Part shown: positions 41,626 to 50,875 of the stretch, in pieces
Layout: each line of letters begins with the position of its first letter
Numbering within the stretch: the stretch's first letter is position 1
Source: Geomicrobium sediminis
Lineage (GTDB): Bacteria > Bacillota > Bacilli > Bacillales > Marinococcaceae
DNA: 64,000 bases
NCBI RefSeq assembly: GCF_016908595.1
Contig: NZ_JAFBEC010000009.1
Coordinates: 109,203 to 173,202, forward strand
Reading direction: 5' to 3'
The notes under the pieces: generated by a model
The model's input: only the letters and a program-made list of their open reading frames with translations
Told to the model about the DNA's origin: nothing
The model's database searches: none
Position numbers and translations under genes: made by a program

Positions 41626-42555
41626 TTATTTGCGTGAGCCAACGTGCTGGATGTAATCCGTGATAAATGCTTTGGCATCAACGTGTTTCGCGACGTGTAC
41701 GTTCGGGGTTCGCTGTAGTCCGTTTTTATAATCACAGACCGTTTGACCGTCACATAGCGTGCTGTTCGTTTCCACATCGACGTAGTAAGGGAACGTCGTC
41801 ACGAAAGGTTTGCCGATTGCTACGGCAATGGCGAGTGGGTCGTGCATCGCAATTTCTTTTAAACGATTTCGCTCCCAGGAAACGTTGAAATAAATAGCTG
41901 TTGCTTCTCGAATAAATGAATAATAGCTCGTTCCTTTTAGGGACTCTACGTCCTCTTTTGACATCAGGGCTTGTTCTGTAACATCTAAACCAATCATTGT
42001 CAGTGGAACACCGGAATGAAGGACTAGCTTGGCAGCTTCTGGATCAACATACATGTTAAATTCAGCAGCAGGAGTTACATTGCCGTTCCCATTCACAGCA
42101 CCGCCCATAAAGACGACCTCTTTTAGGCGATGTGCGATTGAAGGATCCTGCTGTAAGGCAAGCGCAAAGTTCGTCATTGGCCCGGTAAGAACGAGGGTGA
42201 TTTCACCAGGATAGTCATGCGTAATGCGAATGAGATAGTCCCATGCGGATTCTTTCTCAGTGCGATCGATAAACGGTACGTCGTGGAGGGCACCTCCGAT
42301 TCCATCATCACCGTGAACCGCATGTTCAAAAAATGCTTGTCGTACGAGTGGTTGATTGGCACCTGCAAAGATCGGAACGTCTAAGCCAATCAAATCCAAT
42401 ACTTTATGTGTGTTGCAAATGGCTTTATGTAGTGAAATGTTGCCGGATACGACCGATACACCAAGAACGTCTACGTTGGGTTGATGAGCGAGTAGCAATA
42501 GCCCGAGAGCGTCGTCAATGCCAGTATCGACGTCTACAATTATTTTTTTTGTCAT
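41626..42555 (-). CDS. Nucleoside hydrolase (inosine/uridine-preferring family)
   Basis: A 309-residue nucleoside N-ribohydrolase, cleaving nucleosides to base and ribose. The family's Ca2+-binding signature is DVDTGIDDA at residues 8-16, and VLTGPMTNFALAL, FMGGAV and AEFNMYVDPEAA follow in order. The C-terminal HDPLAIA motif carries the last Ca2+ ligand. Start ATG 42555 follows AAGGGGA; a longer frame of 36 codons lacks a ribosome site. It is divergent from an MFS exporter gene 71 bases away. Confidence 0.93.
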   Translation of the reverse strand: MTKKIIVDVDTGIDDALGLLLLAHQPNVDVLGVSVVSGNISLHKAICNTHKVLDLIGLDVPIFAGANQPLVRQAFFEHAVHGDDGIGGALHDVPFIDRTEKESAWDYLIRITHDYPGEITLVLTGPMTNFALALQQDPSIAHRLKEVVFMGGAVNGNGNVTPAAEFNMYVDPEAAKLVLHSGVPLTMIGLDVTEQALMSKEDVESLKGTSYYSFIREATAIYFNVSWERNRLKEIAMHDPLAIAVAIGKPFVTTFPYYVDVETNSTLCDGQTVCDYKNGLQRTPNVHVAKHVDAKAFITDYIQHVGSRK

Positions 42556-42626
42556 GATTGTCCCCTTTTCAATAAAGCTGCATGCTACACTTATAGAATA
42601 GTTCAAAAAGAAAGGTAACTCCAGTA

Positions 42627-43829
42627 ATGAATGAAAACCCGACCGGGAAGAAGCGGTACGCACTAGCGTTAATATTGAGCATGTTGACGGTGCTCGGACC
42701 GCTTAATATCGATATGTATTTACCTGCTTTTCCCGACATTGCCAGCGATTTGTCGACATCACAATCCCTTGTGCAAGCAAGTTTAACGGCTTGTTTATTA
42801 GGACTTGCAATCGGGCAACTCGTAATTGGGCCGATCAGTGATGCAAAAGGGCGTCGAATGCCGCTTATGATTTCTGTGTTGTTATTTGTGCTTGCCTCAT
42901 TGCTCTGTGCGGTAGCCCAAAACATTGAAACCCTTATTGTTGGACGCTTTCTTCAAGGATTCACAGCGGCAGCAGGGTTAGTTGTCTCTCGAGCTGTGGT
43001 TCGAGATGTGTTTGATGGAAAAGCGTTAACGAAGTTCTTTGCATTACTGATGGTTATTAATGCCGTTGCTCCTATTGTTGCGCCGATTGCAGGTGGTGCA
43101 CTCCTTGCAATTCCAGCGTTTGAATGGGATGGAATTTTCTATACGTTGTCGTTCCTCGGCTTGATTGTCGTTGGAATTGTTTATTTTAGCTTAAAAGAAA
43201 CACTGCCAGAAACAAAGCGTTCACCAAGTTCCTTTAAACATATCGTGTCAACTTTTTATGAGTTGTTAAAAGACCGGACGTTTATGGGGTTTGCTCTTGC
43301 GTTAGGGTTTGCACATGGCGGAAGCTTTGCGTATGTAGCAGGAACACCGTTTGTTTATCAAGGCATTTACGATGTGAGCCCACAACTGTTTAGCGTGTTG
43401 TTCGGAATTAATGGGCTTGCGATGATCATTGGTTCGTACGTCATCGGACGCTTTAGTGGCATCATTCGTGAACGAACACTGTTGTTTACAGCGCTTATCA
43501 TTGGGGTGAGTGCCACGTTCATTTTGTTCGTCATGACGGCGATTGAAGCGCCACTCGCTGCCATTGTGATTCCAATCTTTGTCTATATGACGGGAATGGG
43601 AATGATTTTGACGAGCTCATTTACGCTAGCTATTGCAAAACAAGGCCACCGGGCAGGGAGTGCAAGCGCGTTGCTTGGTGTATTCCCGCTACTTATTGGA
43701 GCCGTCGTGGCGCCGCTTGTTGGATTAAATGAAGGTTCAGCGGTACCGATGGGGCTGATCTTGTTTAGTACTTCGCTACTCGCATTAGGGGCATATGTAA
43801 TCTTAGCTAAGACGAAGAAAAATCAATAG
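42627..43829 (+). CDS. Bcr/CflA-family MFS drug exporter
   Basis: A 400-residue, 12-helix exporter of the DHA1 Bcr/CflA type. It shows GPLNIDMYLPAFPDIA at the end of helix 1, typical of the family, motif A in GPISDAKGRRMPL, and QGFTAAAGLVVSRAVVRD (motif C region). Characterised members export bicyclomycin, chloramphenicol and similar drugs. The ribosome site AAAGG is weak. A VOC-fold gene lies 18 bases downstream; with a second exporter further on, the group looks like a resistance or detoxification cassette. Confidence 0.9.
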   Translation: MNENPTGKKRYALALILSMLTVLGPLNIDMYLPAFPDIASDLSTSQSLVQASLTACLLGLAIGQLVIGPISDAKGRRMPLMISVLLFVLASLLCAVAQNIETLIVGRFLQGFTAAAGLVVSRAVVRDVFDGKALTKFFALLMVINAVAPIVAPIAGGALLAIPAFEWDGIFYTLSFLGLIVVGIVYFSLKETLPETKRSPSSFKHIVSTFYELLKDRTFMGFALALGFAHGGSFAYVAGTPFVYQGIYDVSPQLFSVLFGINGLAMIIGSYVIGRFSGIIRERTLLFTALIIGVSATFILFVMTAIEAPLAAIVIPIFVYMTGMGMILTSSFTLAIAKQGHRAGSASALLGVFPLLIGAVVAPLVGLNEGSAVPMGLILFSTSLLALGAYVILAKTKKNQ

Positions 43830-43847
43830 AAGTCAGGAGGATCAAAG

Positions 43848-44237
43848 ATGATTAAAAAAATCGAACATGTTGCACTCGTAGTCAATGACTTAGCACATTC
43901 CATTGAATTTTATCATCGTTGTTTTGGGTTTAACGTACGGCTTAAAGGAGAGAATGAAACACGTGAAATGGCGTTTCTTTATCTAGAAAATGAGCCAGGC
44001 GTTGAGATTGAATTGATTCGGGATAAAGTTGATTTAGGAAATTATGAAACGAAGAGTGTGATCAACCATATTGCATTTACAGTGGAGCGTTTAGATGAGG
44101 AAGTAGAGAAGCTGAAAGAAAAGGGAGTCACATTCCTAACGGATACACCAAAACCAACGTTAGATGGTGGAACGATGATCCTTTTTCACGGTCCTGATAA
44201 AGAGCTGTTGCAACTCGTCGAGCGTGGCACATCGTAA
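43848..44237 (+). CDS. VOC-superfamily (glyoxalase-like) protein
   Basis: A 129-residue metal-binding protein of the glyoxalase/bleomycin-resistance fold with two beta-alpha-beta-beta-beta modules. It starts KKIEHVALVVNDL with the first metal-ligand His, includes INHIAFTVERLDE with the second, and ends near KELLQLVER with a Glu. Such proteins may be glyoxalase I, a fosfomycin-type thiol transferase or a dioxygenase. CAGGAGG precedes the ATG. It is coupled to the upstream exporter gene. Confidence 0.87.
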   Translation: MIKKIEHVALVVNDLAHSIEFYHRCFGFNVRLKGENETREMAFLYLENEPGVEIELIRDKVDLGNYETKSVINHIAFTVERLDEEVEKLKEKGVTFLTDTPKPTLDGGTMILFHGPDKELLQLVERGTS

Positions 44238-44241
44238 AAGC

Positions 44242-44274
44242 AAGGTGGAGATCACAAGGTCTCTGCCTTTTTTT
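44242..44274 (+). terminator. Terminator after the VOC gene
   Basis: AAGGTGGAGATC and GGTCTCTGCCTT pair over 12 positions with three G-U pairs around an ACAA loop, followed by TTTTTT. Confidence 0.75.
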
Positions 44275-44316
44275 ATGGACTGAATTACGTGTTCAAAGCA
44301 ACTTTATGAGGGGAAG

Positions 44317-45693
44317 GTGAGGCATTTGACTCCGAAGAAGAGGCGTTTACTCGTCGGGATCTTACTATCCACGTCTTTTTTGAGTGTACTAAATCAGTTT
44401 TTATTAATCACCGCTTTCCCACAGATTATGTCTGACTTTCAAATCAACGCAACAGAAGTTCAATGGTTAACGACAATTTTTATGTTATCAATCGCGATTC
44501 TCGTTCCGATTACGGCGTACTTAATCGATCGCTTTACAGCGAGAGCGCTATTAATGGCTGCTGTGTTGAGTTTTTTGGCAGGAACATTTGTTGCAGCGAT
44601 AGCACCGAATTTTGAAACGCTCCTCGTCGGGAGGGTGTTGCAGGGCGCTGGATCTGGCATGATGATGCCACTCATGCAGACGATTTTGTTACTCGTGTAC
44701 CCTCGAGAACAACGGGGATATGCAATGGGGCTCGTTGGACTCGTCATTAACGTTGCTCCTGCAATTGGTCCAGTCATTTCAGGCGTGCTAATCGAAGCAT
44801 TTACGTGGCGAGCGGTATTTGTTCTCACGTTGCCCCTCGCGCTTTTTTTACTCGTACTTATTTATTTCTTTATGGAAAACGTTACGAAGCAGCGTCCGAC
44901 GAGCATTGATATATCGTCGATTTTACTATCTACTCTCGCTTTTGGTGGGATTTTGTACGGAGTGAACAGTACCGATGACTCTGCATTGGCTACGATTTTA
45001 ATTTGGGTCGGGTTTTTGGCGCTCATCCTCTTTGTCATCCGTCAGTTTAGACTTGAAACCCCCGTACTTGAGTTGCGTACGTTTCGTTCGCCATTGTTTG
45101 CATTGGTCATTGTCATTACAACGCTGTCATTTAGTTTATTGATCGCTGGAGAGACGATCTTGCCGATGTATGTACAAAATGTTCAGTTGTATTCAGCTTT
45201 TCATTCGGGATTAATTATCTTTCCTGGAGCGATTACGCTCGCTGTTATGTCACTCGTAGCAGGGAAATGGTTCGATCGTTATGGAGGACTTCGTCTAGCG
45301 CTAATCGGGTTTGTGTTGTTATGTAGCTCTTCAATAAGTTACGTATTCATCTTGTCCCAAGAGACTCCCGTCGTCGTCACAGCATTATTGTTCATGGTCT
45401 TTATGGCAGGCATTGCGATGATTAATATGCCGCTTACGACAGCGGCATTAAATGCACTTCCGAATGAATGGATTTCTCACGGAACAGCAATTACGAATAC
45501 CGTACGACAATTCGGTGGTTCGATCGGTCTTATCTTTATTATTTCGTTTATTACAAGAGCTGCCCCAGAAGCGGGTGGTGCGAATCCAATCGCTTTTTTA
45601 GAAGGGGTACAAGCAGCGTTTTTAGCAGCGTTTGTCTTTTCTTTAGTTGGCTTGTTGTTAACCCTACTGTTGTTCAAAACGAAGACGAGCTAA
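44317..45693 (+). CDS. MFS multidrug exporter, DHA2 type (14 helices)
   Basis: A 458-residue exporter of the DHA2/EmrB group. NQFLLITAFPQIMSDF in helix 1 and QWLTTIFMLSIAILVPI in helix 2 are the family pattern, and GRVLQGAGSGMMMPLMQT in helices 4-5 is close to the EmrB signature. Motif C (GPVISGVLIE) marks it as an antiporter-type exporter. I list the GTG at 44317; a TTG at 44326 is as likely since GGGGAAGG is better spaced for it. The helix-1 Asp typical of EmrB is not seen in the first transmembrane segment. Substrates are unknown. Confidence 0.88.
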   Translation: MRHLTPKKRRLLVGILLSTSFLSVLNQFLLITAFPQIMSDFQINATEVQWLTTIFMLSIAILVPITAYLIDRFTARALLMAAVLSFLAGTFVAAIAPNFETLLVGRVLQGAGSGMMMPLMQTILLLVYPREQRGYAMGLVGLVINVAPAIGPVISGVLIEAFTWRAVFVLTLPLALFLLVLIYFFMENVTKQRPTSIDISSILLSTLAFGGILYGVNSTDDSALATILIWVGFLALILFVIRQFRLETPVLELRTFRSPLFALVIVITTLSFSLLIAGETILPMYVQNVQLYSAFHSGLIIFPGAITLAVMSLVAGKWFDRYGGLRLALIGFVLLCSSSISYVFILSQETPVVVTALLFMVFMAGIAMINMPLTTAALNALPNEWISHGTAITNTVRQFGGSIGLIFIISFITRAAPEAGGANPIAFLEGVQAAFLAAFVFSLVGLLLTLLLFKTKTS

Positions 45694-45723
45694 AAACTAC
45701 ACATAATCTCCACATTGGCTCCA

Positions 45724-45751
45724 TTGTTCCTCCATTTAGAATGAGTATACT
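45724..45751 (+). promoter_or_regulatory. SigA-type promoter for the small membrane-protein gene
   Basis: TTGTTC (45724-45729), a 16-base spacer and TATACT (45746-45751) lie 35 bases before the GTG start. Confidence 0.5.
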
Positions 45752-45786
45752 GTAAGTTGTAAGCACATAGTTTGGGGTGAACGAAC

Positions 45787-45945
45787 GTGTGGAAGAATGT
45801 AGGTATGATTAGTGTGTTTCTTTTTGCGGCATTTGCAGGTATGCTGATCGCAAAAGAAAGTATTCAAGTAGAAGATGACGATGAAGCAATCACTTTTGAG
45901 GTGCCTCATTTAGAACATTCAATTGATGACAATGAATCTGTATGA
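45787..45945 (+). CDS. Small single-helix membrane protein with acidic tail
   Basis: A 52-residue protein starting at GTG, with GGGGTGA six bases upstream. Residues 4-21 (NVGMISVFLFAAFAGMLI) form one membrane helix; the rest is strongly acidic (EDDDEA, and Asp/Glu to the end). It has its own promoter-like sequence and a terminator after the stop. I do not recognise the family. The acidic tail would be outside if the N-terminus is inside, in keeping with the other exported proteins here. Confidence 0.65.
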   Translation: MWKNVGMISVFLFAAFAGMLIAKESIQVEDDDEAITFEVPHLEHSIDDNESV

Positions 45946-45963
45946 AACTTTACATCGAACAAG

Positions 45964-45994
45964 GAAACAGCTGCCGGTGGCAGCTGTTTTTTTA
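45964..45994. terminator. Bidirectional terminator
   Basis: ACAGCTGCC (45967-45975) pairs with GGCAGCTGT (45979-45987) around GGT and runs into TTTTTTTT rightward, TTTCCTT leftward. It separates the small gene from the convergent methyltransferase gene. Confidence 0.85.
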
Positions 45995-46777
45995 TGAGCG
46001 TGTGTTATCTACTCGGGCAAGGACTGCAATCGTTGGTGCTTGTCCTGTATAAGTCGTACCCGAAACATCATCAAAATATTTTTCAACAAGAAATCCAGCG
46101 TCAATGAGCTCTTGCTCTAGTTGCTTCAAAGTGAAGTATTCATTCCAAATGTAGTGAACGACCGTTTCTTCTTCTGTTGTAACCACTGTTTGTTCGAGCG
46201 TAATGTTTTTTGTGTAACGGGTATTTTTCGTTAATGTAAGATGTGGTTCATTGGACCAAAATCCTGAGGATGGATGATGTTCCCAAGTCATCGCTTCTTC
46301 AAATGCATCGTATTGATGCATTGAAAAGACATCGAGAAATAACTGACCTTCAGTAGTAAGCGTTTGTTTTAAATTGTGCAGTAATGTTTTGCGATTTTCT
46401 TTAGATAAGGCGCCATAATCACAATAGATCATCGTTGCGAAATCATGAAGCATCTCGGTTGGAGGTGGTTGAAGGTAATCGTGCACATAATAGGTGCTCT
46501 GACTGTCATGAGCTTTTGCATATTCAACTGAGCGACTAGAAAAATCAAGTCCAGTCACGTTATGCCCAAGTTTTGCAAAGCGTTTCGTATAAAGACCAGG
46601 TCCACATCCGAAATCAATGATTCGTGGGCCAGCGATTGTCGAGATAAATGCAGCGGATTTGTCAATAAAGTGGTGATTGCGGGTAGCGCCCTCAAACGAA
46701 GGATCAAGGTGTGCTTGTAACATGTTTTTGGAGATGTGTTCGTTTGTCCAAATCGAACCTTCAGATGGGGTGAACAC
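45992..46777 (-). CDS. Class I SAM-dependent methyltransferase
   Basis: A 261-residue methyltransferase with the SAM-binding motif I IIDFGCGPGLYTKRFAKLG (about residues 54-72) and the acidic motif II in VTGLDFSSRSVEYAK. The rest of the Rossmann-like fold follows, with a C-terminal beta-domain. The only start available is a GTG at 46777, with no good ribosome site, because a stop lies four codons upstream. The acceptor is unknown; similar proteins methylate small molecules. It is divergent from the ketopantoate reductase-like gene. Confidence 0.85.
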   Translation of the reverse strand: MFTPSEGSIWTNEHISKNMLQAHLDPSFEGATRNHHFIDKSAAFISTIAGPRIIDFGCGPGLYTKRFAKLGHNVTGLDFSSRSVEYAKAHDSQSTYYVHDYLQPPPTEMLHDFATMIYCDYGALSKENRKTLLHNLKQTLTTEGQLFLDVFSMHQYDAFEEAMTWEHHPSSGFWSNEPHLTLTKNTRYTKNITLEQTVVTTEEETVVHYIWNEYFTLKQLEQELIDAGFLVEKYFDDVSGTTYTGQAPTIAVLARVDNTRS

Positions 46778-46964
46778 TCGGTAATGTTAATACGTGAGAT
46801 GGAATTGTAAACACGTTTTGTTCCTCCAATTTGAATACATACAGAGACTCGTGAGAGTGTCTGTAGTAGTTTTAAGAATCAATGAATGAGAGATCGACCT
46901 TTCATGTATGTCACATTATCATGGTAGAATTACGAATAGCAAACGAGAACGAGGAGGGGTTTCA

Positions 46965-47876
46965 ATGACGACCATTGCAATGATCGGGATTGGCGCAGTA
47001 GGTGCTGTTTACACAAATCTATTAAACCAAGACGAAACGACAGAACTTTATTGCGTGATGGATGATAAACGAAAAGAGCGATACGTACGAGAAGGGATGA
47101 ACGTAAACGGTAAAGAAACCAAGTTGAACTACGTCACACCAAGTGAGGTGAACAAAGAGATCGATTACGTGATCTTTACTGTTAAGAATACACAACTTCA
47201 TGCAGCGATGGATCTCGCACAGTCCATTGTTGATGAACGTACGACGTTTTTATCGCTATTAAATGGGATTGATAGTGAACGAGAGTTATCTGAGCGGTTT
47301 GGTGAAGATCGTGTATTGTATGGCTTGACGAATGGAATTGATGCAACAAAAAACCTTCATGACGTGTTCTATACATATCCTGGAACTCTGTATTTTGGTG
47401 AAAAACGTAATGAACAGGTCACCGAACGTGTACAACAGTTACAAGCTGTGTTTGAGCGAGCGCAAATCCCTTCGGTTGTCCCCGTCGATATGGAACGTCA
47501 ATTGTGGCATAAATTTATGGTGAACGTCGGTGTAAATGCAGTGACCGCAATCTCGCGCTCGACACACGGAGTTTTACGTGACTCTGAAGAACTATTGAAT
47601 GTGAGTAAGCGGGCGATGAATGAAGTTATTCAGGTTGCAAACACAAGCAACATTGCTCTTACAGAATCTATGATTGATGAGTTCTTTGAAAACGTTTGGA
47701 CGAAAGTAGGATACAGTGGAAAAACATCGATGTTGCAAGATATCGAGGCGAAAAGAAAAAGTGAGAATGATTATTTTGCAAAACGAGTCATTGAGGTGGC
47801 GCAAAAACATGGCATTTCAGTACCTGTTAATGAAACGTTATATGCATTCGTACATCATGAAGAAAAGCGCTTTTGA
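46965..47876 (+). CDS. Ketopantoate reductase (PanE/ApbA) family protein
   Basis: A 303-residue NADPH-dependent reductase. Its N-terminal motif reads MIGIGAVGAVY (residues 6-16), the C-terminal helical domain contains the catalytic Lys in RQLWHKFMVNVGVNAVTA, and KTSMLQDIEAKRKSENDY near the end is the family's substrate-binding segment. Start ATG 46965 has GAGGAGGGG five bases upstream; an upstream extension of 19 codons is unsupported. Bacilli usually carry more than one such gene, only one of which makes pantoate, so the family name is safer than a specific symbol. Confidence 0.9.
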   Translation: MTTIAMIGIGAVGAVYTNLLNQDETTELYCVMDDKRKERYVREGMNVNGKETKLNYVTPSEVNKEIDYVIFTVKNTQLHAAMDLAQSIVDERTTFLSLLNGIDSERELSERFGEDRVLYGLTNGIDATKNLHDVFYTYPGTLYFGEKRNEQVTERVQQLQAVFERAQIPSVVPVDMERQLWHKFMVNVGVNAVTAISRSTHGVLRDSEELLNVSKRAMNEVIQVANTSNIALTESMIDEFFENVWTKVGYSGKTSMLQDIEAKRKSENDYFAKRVIEVAQKHGISVPVNETLYAFVHHEEKRF

Positions 47877-48050
47877 AATGACGAAATGTCATTAATGTCA
47901 GATTATCGCACGATCTTTTTTGAAAAAATGACTGGACATTTGAACGAGGAAGCTATAGAAATAGAACTATAAACACATTCGCTTTCGTAGAAGAATCGAC
48001 ATCTTTAGTGGGGATTTTACAAAAAATTCCGTTGAGTTCAGGGGGCCTAC

Positions 48051-49667
48051 ATGAATAACGCAGACATCGTATTAAAGAGCCGTGCAATTTTTACAGGAAA
48101 TGAAGAACAGCCGTTTGCGGGCGGTCTAGCAATCTCAGGGAATAAAATCGTCGCTGTTCTAAAGGACGAAACGATTCAATCTTACATAACGGATGAAACG
48201 ACCGTGTATGAATACGGTGATCAACTGATCATGCCAGGGTTCTACGATTTCCATGTTCATTTATTTGCAGGCAGTTTATCCGAGCAAAGCGTGTTACTTC
48301 ATGCAGCGAAATCAGAAGAAGAGGCTGCACAAATGGTGAAAGTATTTGCTGATGCGCATCCTGAAGATGAATGGATTTTCGGTTTTCGTTGGTATCATAT
48401 TTATTGGGATCGTCATGAGTTGCCAACAAAATCGACCCTTGACCGACTCATTCCAGATCGGCCTGTCTTCTTGTTCAATGATGAGTGTCACGGTGCATGG
48501 TTAAACAGTAAAGCGCTAGACATTTTAGGCATTACGAAGGATAGTGAAAATCCCCCGTTTGGTGAAATTGTGAAAGATGAGTATGGAGAACCGACTGGCT
48601 TTTTGTATGAGACTGCAATGGGTTTCGCTCAACAAGCGTTTGATTCGTTGTCAGAAAGTAAAAGAAGGCAGCTGTTGCAGACATTTCTAGAAAAAGCTGC
48701 GAGTTATGGGGTTACATCTGTTAGCGATATGCTTCCGTTACCAGGGTTATCGCTTGGAGATTTAGAGATGTACAGAACGTTCGAAGAAGAAGGGACACTT
48801 ACGACGCGGATTCATTTTATGTCCGCATTGGATGGAGATTTAAATCAACCGAAACACCTTCGTGACACGTACAAGACTGACAAGCTAAAGTTCAATGGGC
48901 TAAAGCAGTTTCTTGATGGTGTACCCATTGCGTATACTGCGCTTTTAGTGGAGCCGTATTCAGATAAGCAGGAGACCATTGGAGATACGCTAATTCCGTC
49001 AGATGTTGTACGAGAATGGGTTGTTGAGGCTGATAAGGAAGGATTTCGAGTGCGCTTGCATGCATGTGGTGATGGGGCCGTTCGACTCGGTCTAGACTGT
49101 TACGAAGCTGCACAAATTGCAAATGGTGTACGAGATTCAAGGCATACAATTGAGCATATTGAAGTCATTCATGAAACGGATTTACCGAGGGTAGCACAGC
49201 TCGGGGTGATTGCGTCTATGCAACCAGAACATTTAGCAGCAGCAGAAAACTTTAATGACAATGTGTATGTTGATCGTTTAGGGAAAGAAAGAGAACCTTT
49301 AACGTGGCCGATTCGAACGTTGCAAGACCAAGGAGTAGCAATTGCTTTTGGTACGGACTTCCCAGTTGTAGGGCTCGATCCTTGGTTAGAAATTTATCGA
49401 GCAGTTACGAGAAAGCATGATGACGGTCTTCCTGAAGAGGGTTGGAATGCAAAAGAAAAAATTTCACTTCAACACGCGTTGCAACACTATACGAAAGGGT
49501 CTGCACATGCAAGCTTCACTGAGGACCGGCTCGGAACGTTAGAAGTAGGCAAGCTTGCTGACGTTATTGTGCTAAAGCAAAACCCCTTCACATCATCTGA
49601 AAGTGAATTGAAGGAGATCAAAACAGCGCTTACGATCATGGATGGAAAGGTCGTTTATGAAGCGTAA
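48051..49667 (+). CDS. YtcJ-like metal-dependent amidohydrolase
   Basis: A 538-residue amidohydrolase of the YtcJ/NfdA group (exoenzyme-regulatory AepA-like). It shows MPGFYDFHVHLFAG (metal-binding HxH), RLHACGDGAVRLGLD (His), HTIEHIEVI (His) and FGTDFPV (Asp), and the C-terminal GKLADVIVLKQNP. GGGGGCC precedes the ATG. It lies upstream of the polyamine transporter genes with only 79 bases between, so it may act on an imported amide or formamide, though its substrate is unknown. Confidence 0.88.
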   Translation: MNNADIVLKSRAIFTGNEEQPFAGGLAISGNKIVAVLKDETIQSYITDETTVYEYGDQLIMPGFYDFHVHLFAGSLSEQSVLLHAAKSEEEAAQMVKVFADAHPEDEWIFGFRWYHIYWDRHELPTKSTLDRLIPDRPVFLFNDECHGAWLNSKALDILGITKDSENPPFGEIVKDEYGEPTGFLYETAMGFAQQAFDSLSESKRRQLLQTFLEKAASYGVTSVSDMLPLPGLSLGDLEMYRTFEEEGTLTTRIHFMSALDGDLNQPKHLRDTYKTDKLKFNGLKQFLDGVPIAYTALLVEPYSDKQETIGDTLIPSDVVREWVVEADKEGFRVRLHACGDGAVRLGLDCYEAAQIANGVRDSRHTIEHIEVIHETDLPRVAQLGVIASMQPEHLAAAENFNDNVYVDRLGKEREPLTWPIRTLQDQGVAIAFGTDFPVVGLDPWLEIYRAVTRKHDDGLPEEGWNAKEKISLQHALQHYTKGSAHASFTEDRLGTLEVGKLADVIVLKQNPFTSSESELKEIKTALTIMDGKVVYEA

Positions 49668-49746
49668 GTCGATCATTCATGAACGTAAGGAGGTGTCCGC
49701 AGTTTTTCTTTGCTAGCCTATTATTTGAAATAAGGGGGTCTTTAAA

Positions 49747-50814
49747 ATGAACAAGTTTGCAATCGGTACATTGTTTCTAGGGGTTGCTGTTCTTAGTGCT
49801 TGTGGTAATGGTGGAAACTCAGATTCTGACGTTGCAGGGGGTGAGCAGGAGCTTGCTAACGAGTTGTATTTCTTTAACTGGGGTCATAACATTGATGAGC
49901 AAATTCTCGCTGATTTTGAAGAAGAGTTCGGTGTAGAGGTCATTTATGATACGTATGCGTCCAATGAAGAGATGCTTACCCAAATTAATAGCGGTGCAAT
50001 CTCCTATGACATTATCATCCCAACAGACTATTTTATTGATCGAATGATTCAAATGGATCTACTTGCAGAGCTTAACATGGAAAATATTCCGAACTTTGAA
50101 AATATCGCAGAGGAGTTTCAAGATCTGGAGTTTGATCCAGAGAATCGTTACTCTGTTCCTTATCTTTATGGCAGCACGGGCTTAGCGTACAACACAGAAG
50201 TGTTTGAGGAACCACCGACAAGTTGGGAAGTACTTTGGGACCCAGAATATGCTGGCAAAGTAACCGCGCATGACACATCTCGAGACTTTGTGTCGCTCGC
50301 TTTGCAAAGACTCGGTAAAAGCATTAACGATTTAGACGATGCTAGCTTAGAAGAAGCACAAGGGATTTTAGGTGACCTTAATGCGAACGTTTTGAAGTAT
50401 ACGACTCAACCAGCAGCTGAACTCATTAGTGGACAGTCGGTCGCATCACTCGCTTATTCCGATCAAGCTGGAATTGCGATGGCAGAGAATGACGCAATTG
50501 CTTATGTTTTACCTGAAGAAGATGGTGGCATGCTTTGGATGGATAATTTCGCAATCCCATCGAATGCGAATAGTCAGTATACAGCAGAGGTCTTTATCAA
50601 CTTCATGTTAGATGCAGAAGTAAGTAAGATGCTCACCGATTACATTCCGAGCAGTAACCCAAACGCGGCTGCTAGAGAGCTCATGTCAGAAGAAGAGTTA
50701 TCGAATCAAGCTTCGTACCCTGACATTCCTGAGTCATCAGAATACTATGTTGATCCTACACAAGATGAAACGAGAGCAATCAACCGAATCTGGAACGAAG
50801 TTCGAGCACAATAG
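49747..50814 (+). CDS. potD: Polyamine ABC transporter binding lipoprotein PotD
   Basis: The 355-residue binding protein for spermidine/putrescine, membrane-anchored through the lipobox LSAC (Cys19). [20 protein letters not shown] is the standard PotD beginning with the aromatic residue that stacks on the polyamine, and [14 protein letters not shown] follows. The mature part is rich in Asp and Glu with only four lysines. Unusually the gene is first, giving the order potD-A-C-B rather than potA-B-C-D. A hairpin between it and potA may favour excess PotD. Confidence 0.93.
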   Translation: MNKFAIGTLFLGVAVLSACGNGGNSDSDVAGGEQELANELYFFNWGHNIDEQILADFEEEFGVEVIYDTYASNEEMLTQINSGAISYDIIIPTDYFIDRMIQMDLLAELNMENIPNFENIAEEFQDLEFDPENRYSVPYLYGSTGLAYNTEVFEEPPTSWEVLWDPEYAGKVTAHDTSRDFVSLALQRLGKSINDLDDASLEEAQGILGDLNANVLKYTTQPAAELISGQSVASLAYSDQAGIAMAENDAIAYVLPEEDGGMLWMDNFAIPSNANSQYTAEVFINFMLDAEVSKMLTDYIPSSNPNAAARELMSEEELSNQASYPDIPESSEYYVDPTQDETRAINRIWNEVRAQ

Positions 50815-50828
50815 GAATACGAGTCAAC

Positions 50829-50852
50829 AGCCTTCTAGTGACATAGAAGGCT
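50829..50852 (+). terminator. Hairpin between potD and potA
   Basis: AGCCTTCTA (50829-50837) pairs with TAGAAGGCT (50844-50852), followed by TCTTTAAG. The T-run is short, so partial termination or protection of the potD message is more likely than a full stop. Confidence 0.5.
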
Positions 50853-50875
50853 TCTTTAAGAAGGGAGAATTCAGG

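Noticed and set aside
49686..49746. AAGGAGGTG at 49687 as the ribosome site of a small gene before potD
   Set aside because: No ATG, GTG or TTG with a usable frame lies at normal spacing; the potD start has its own GGGGG site.
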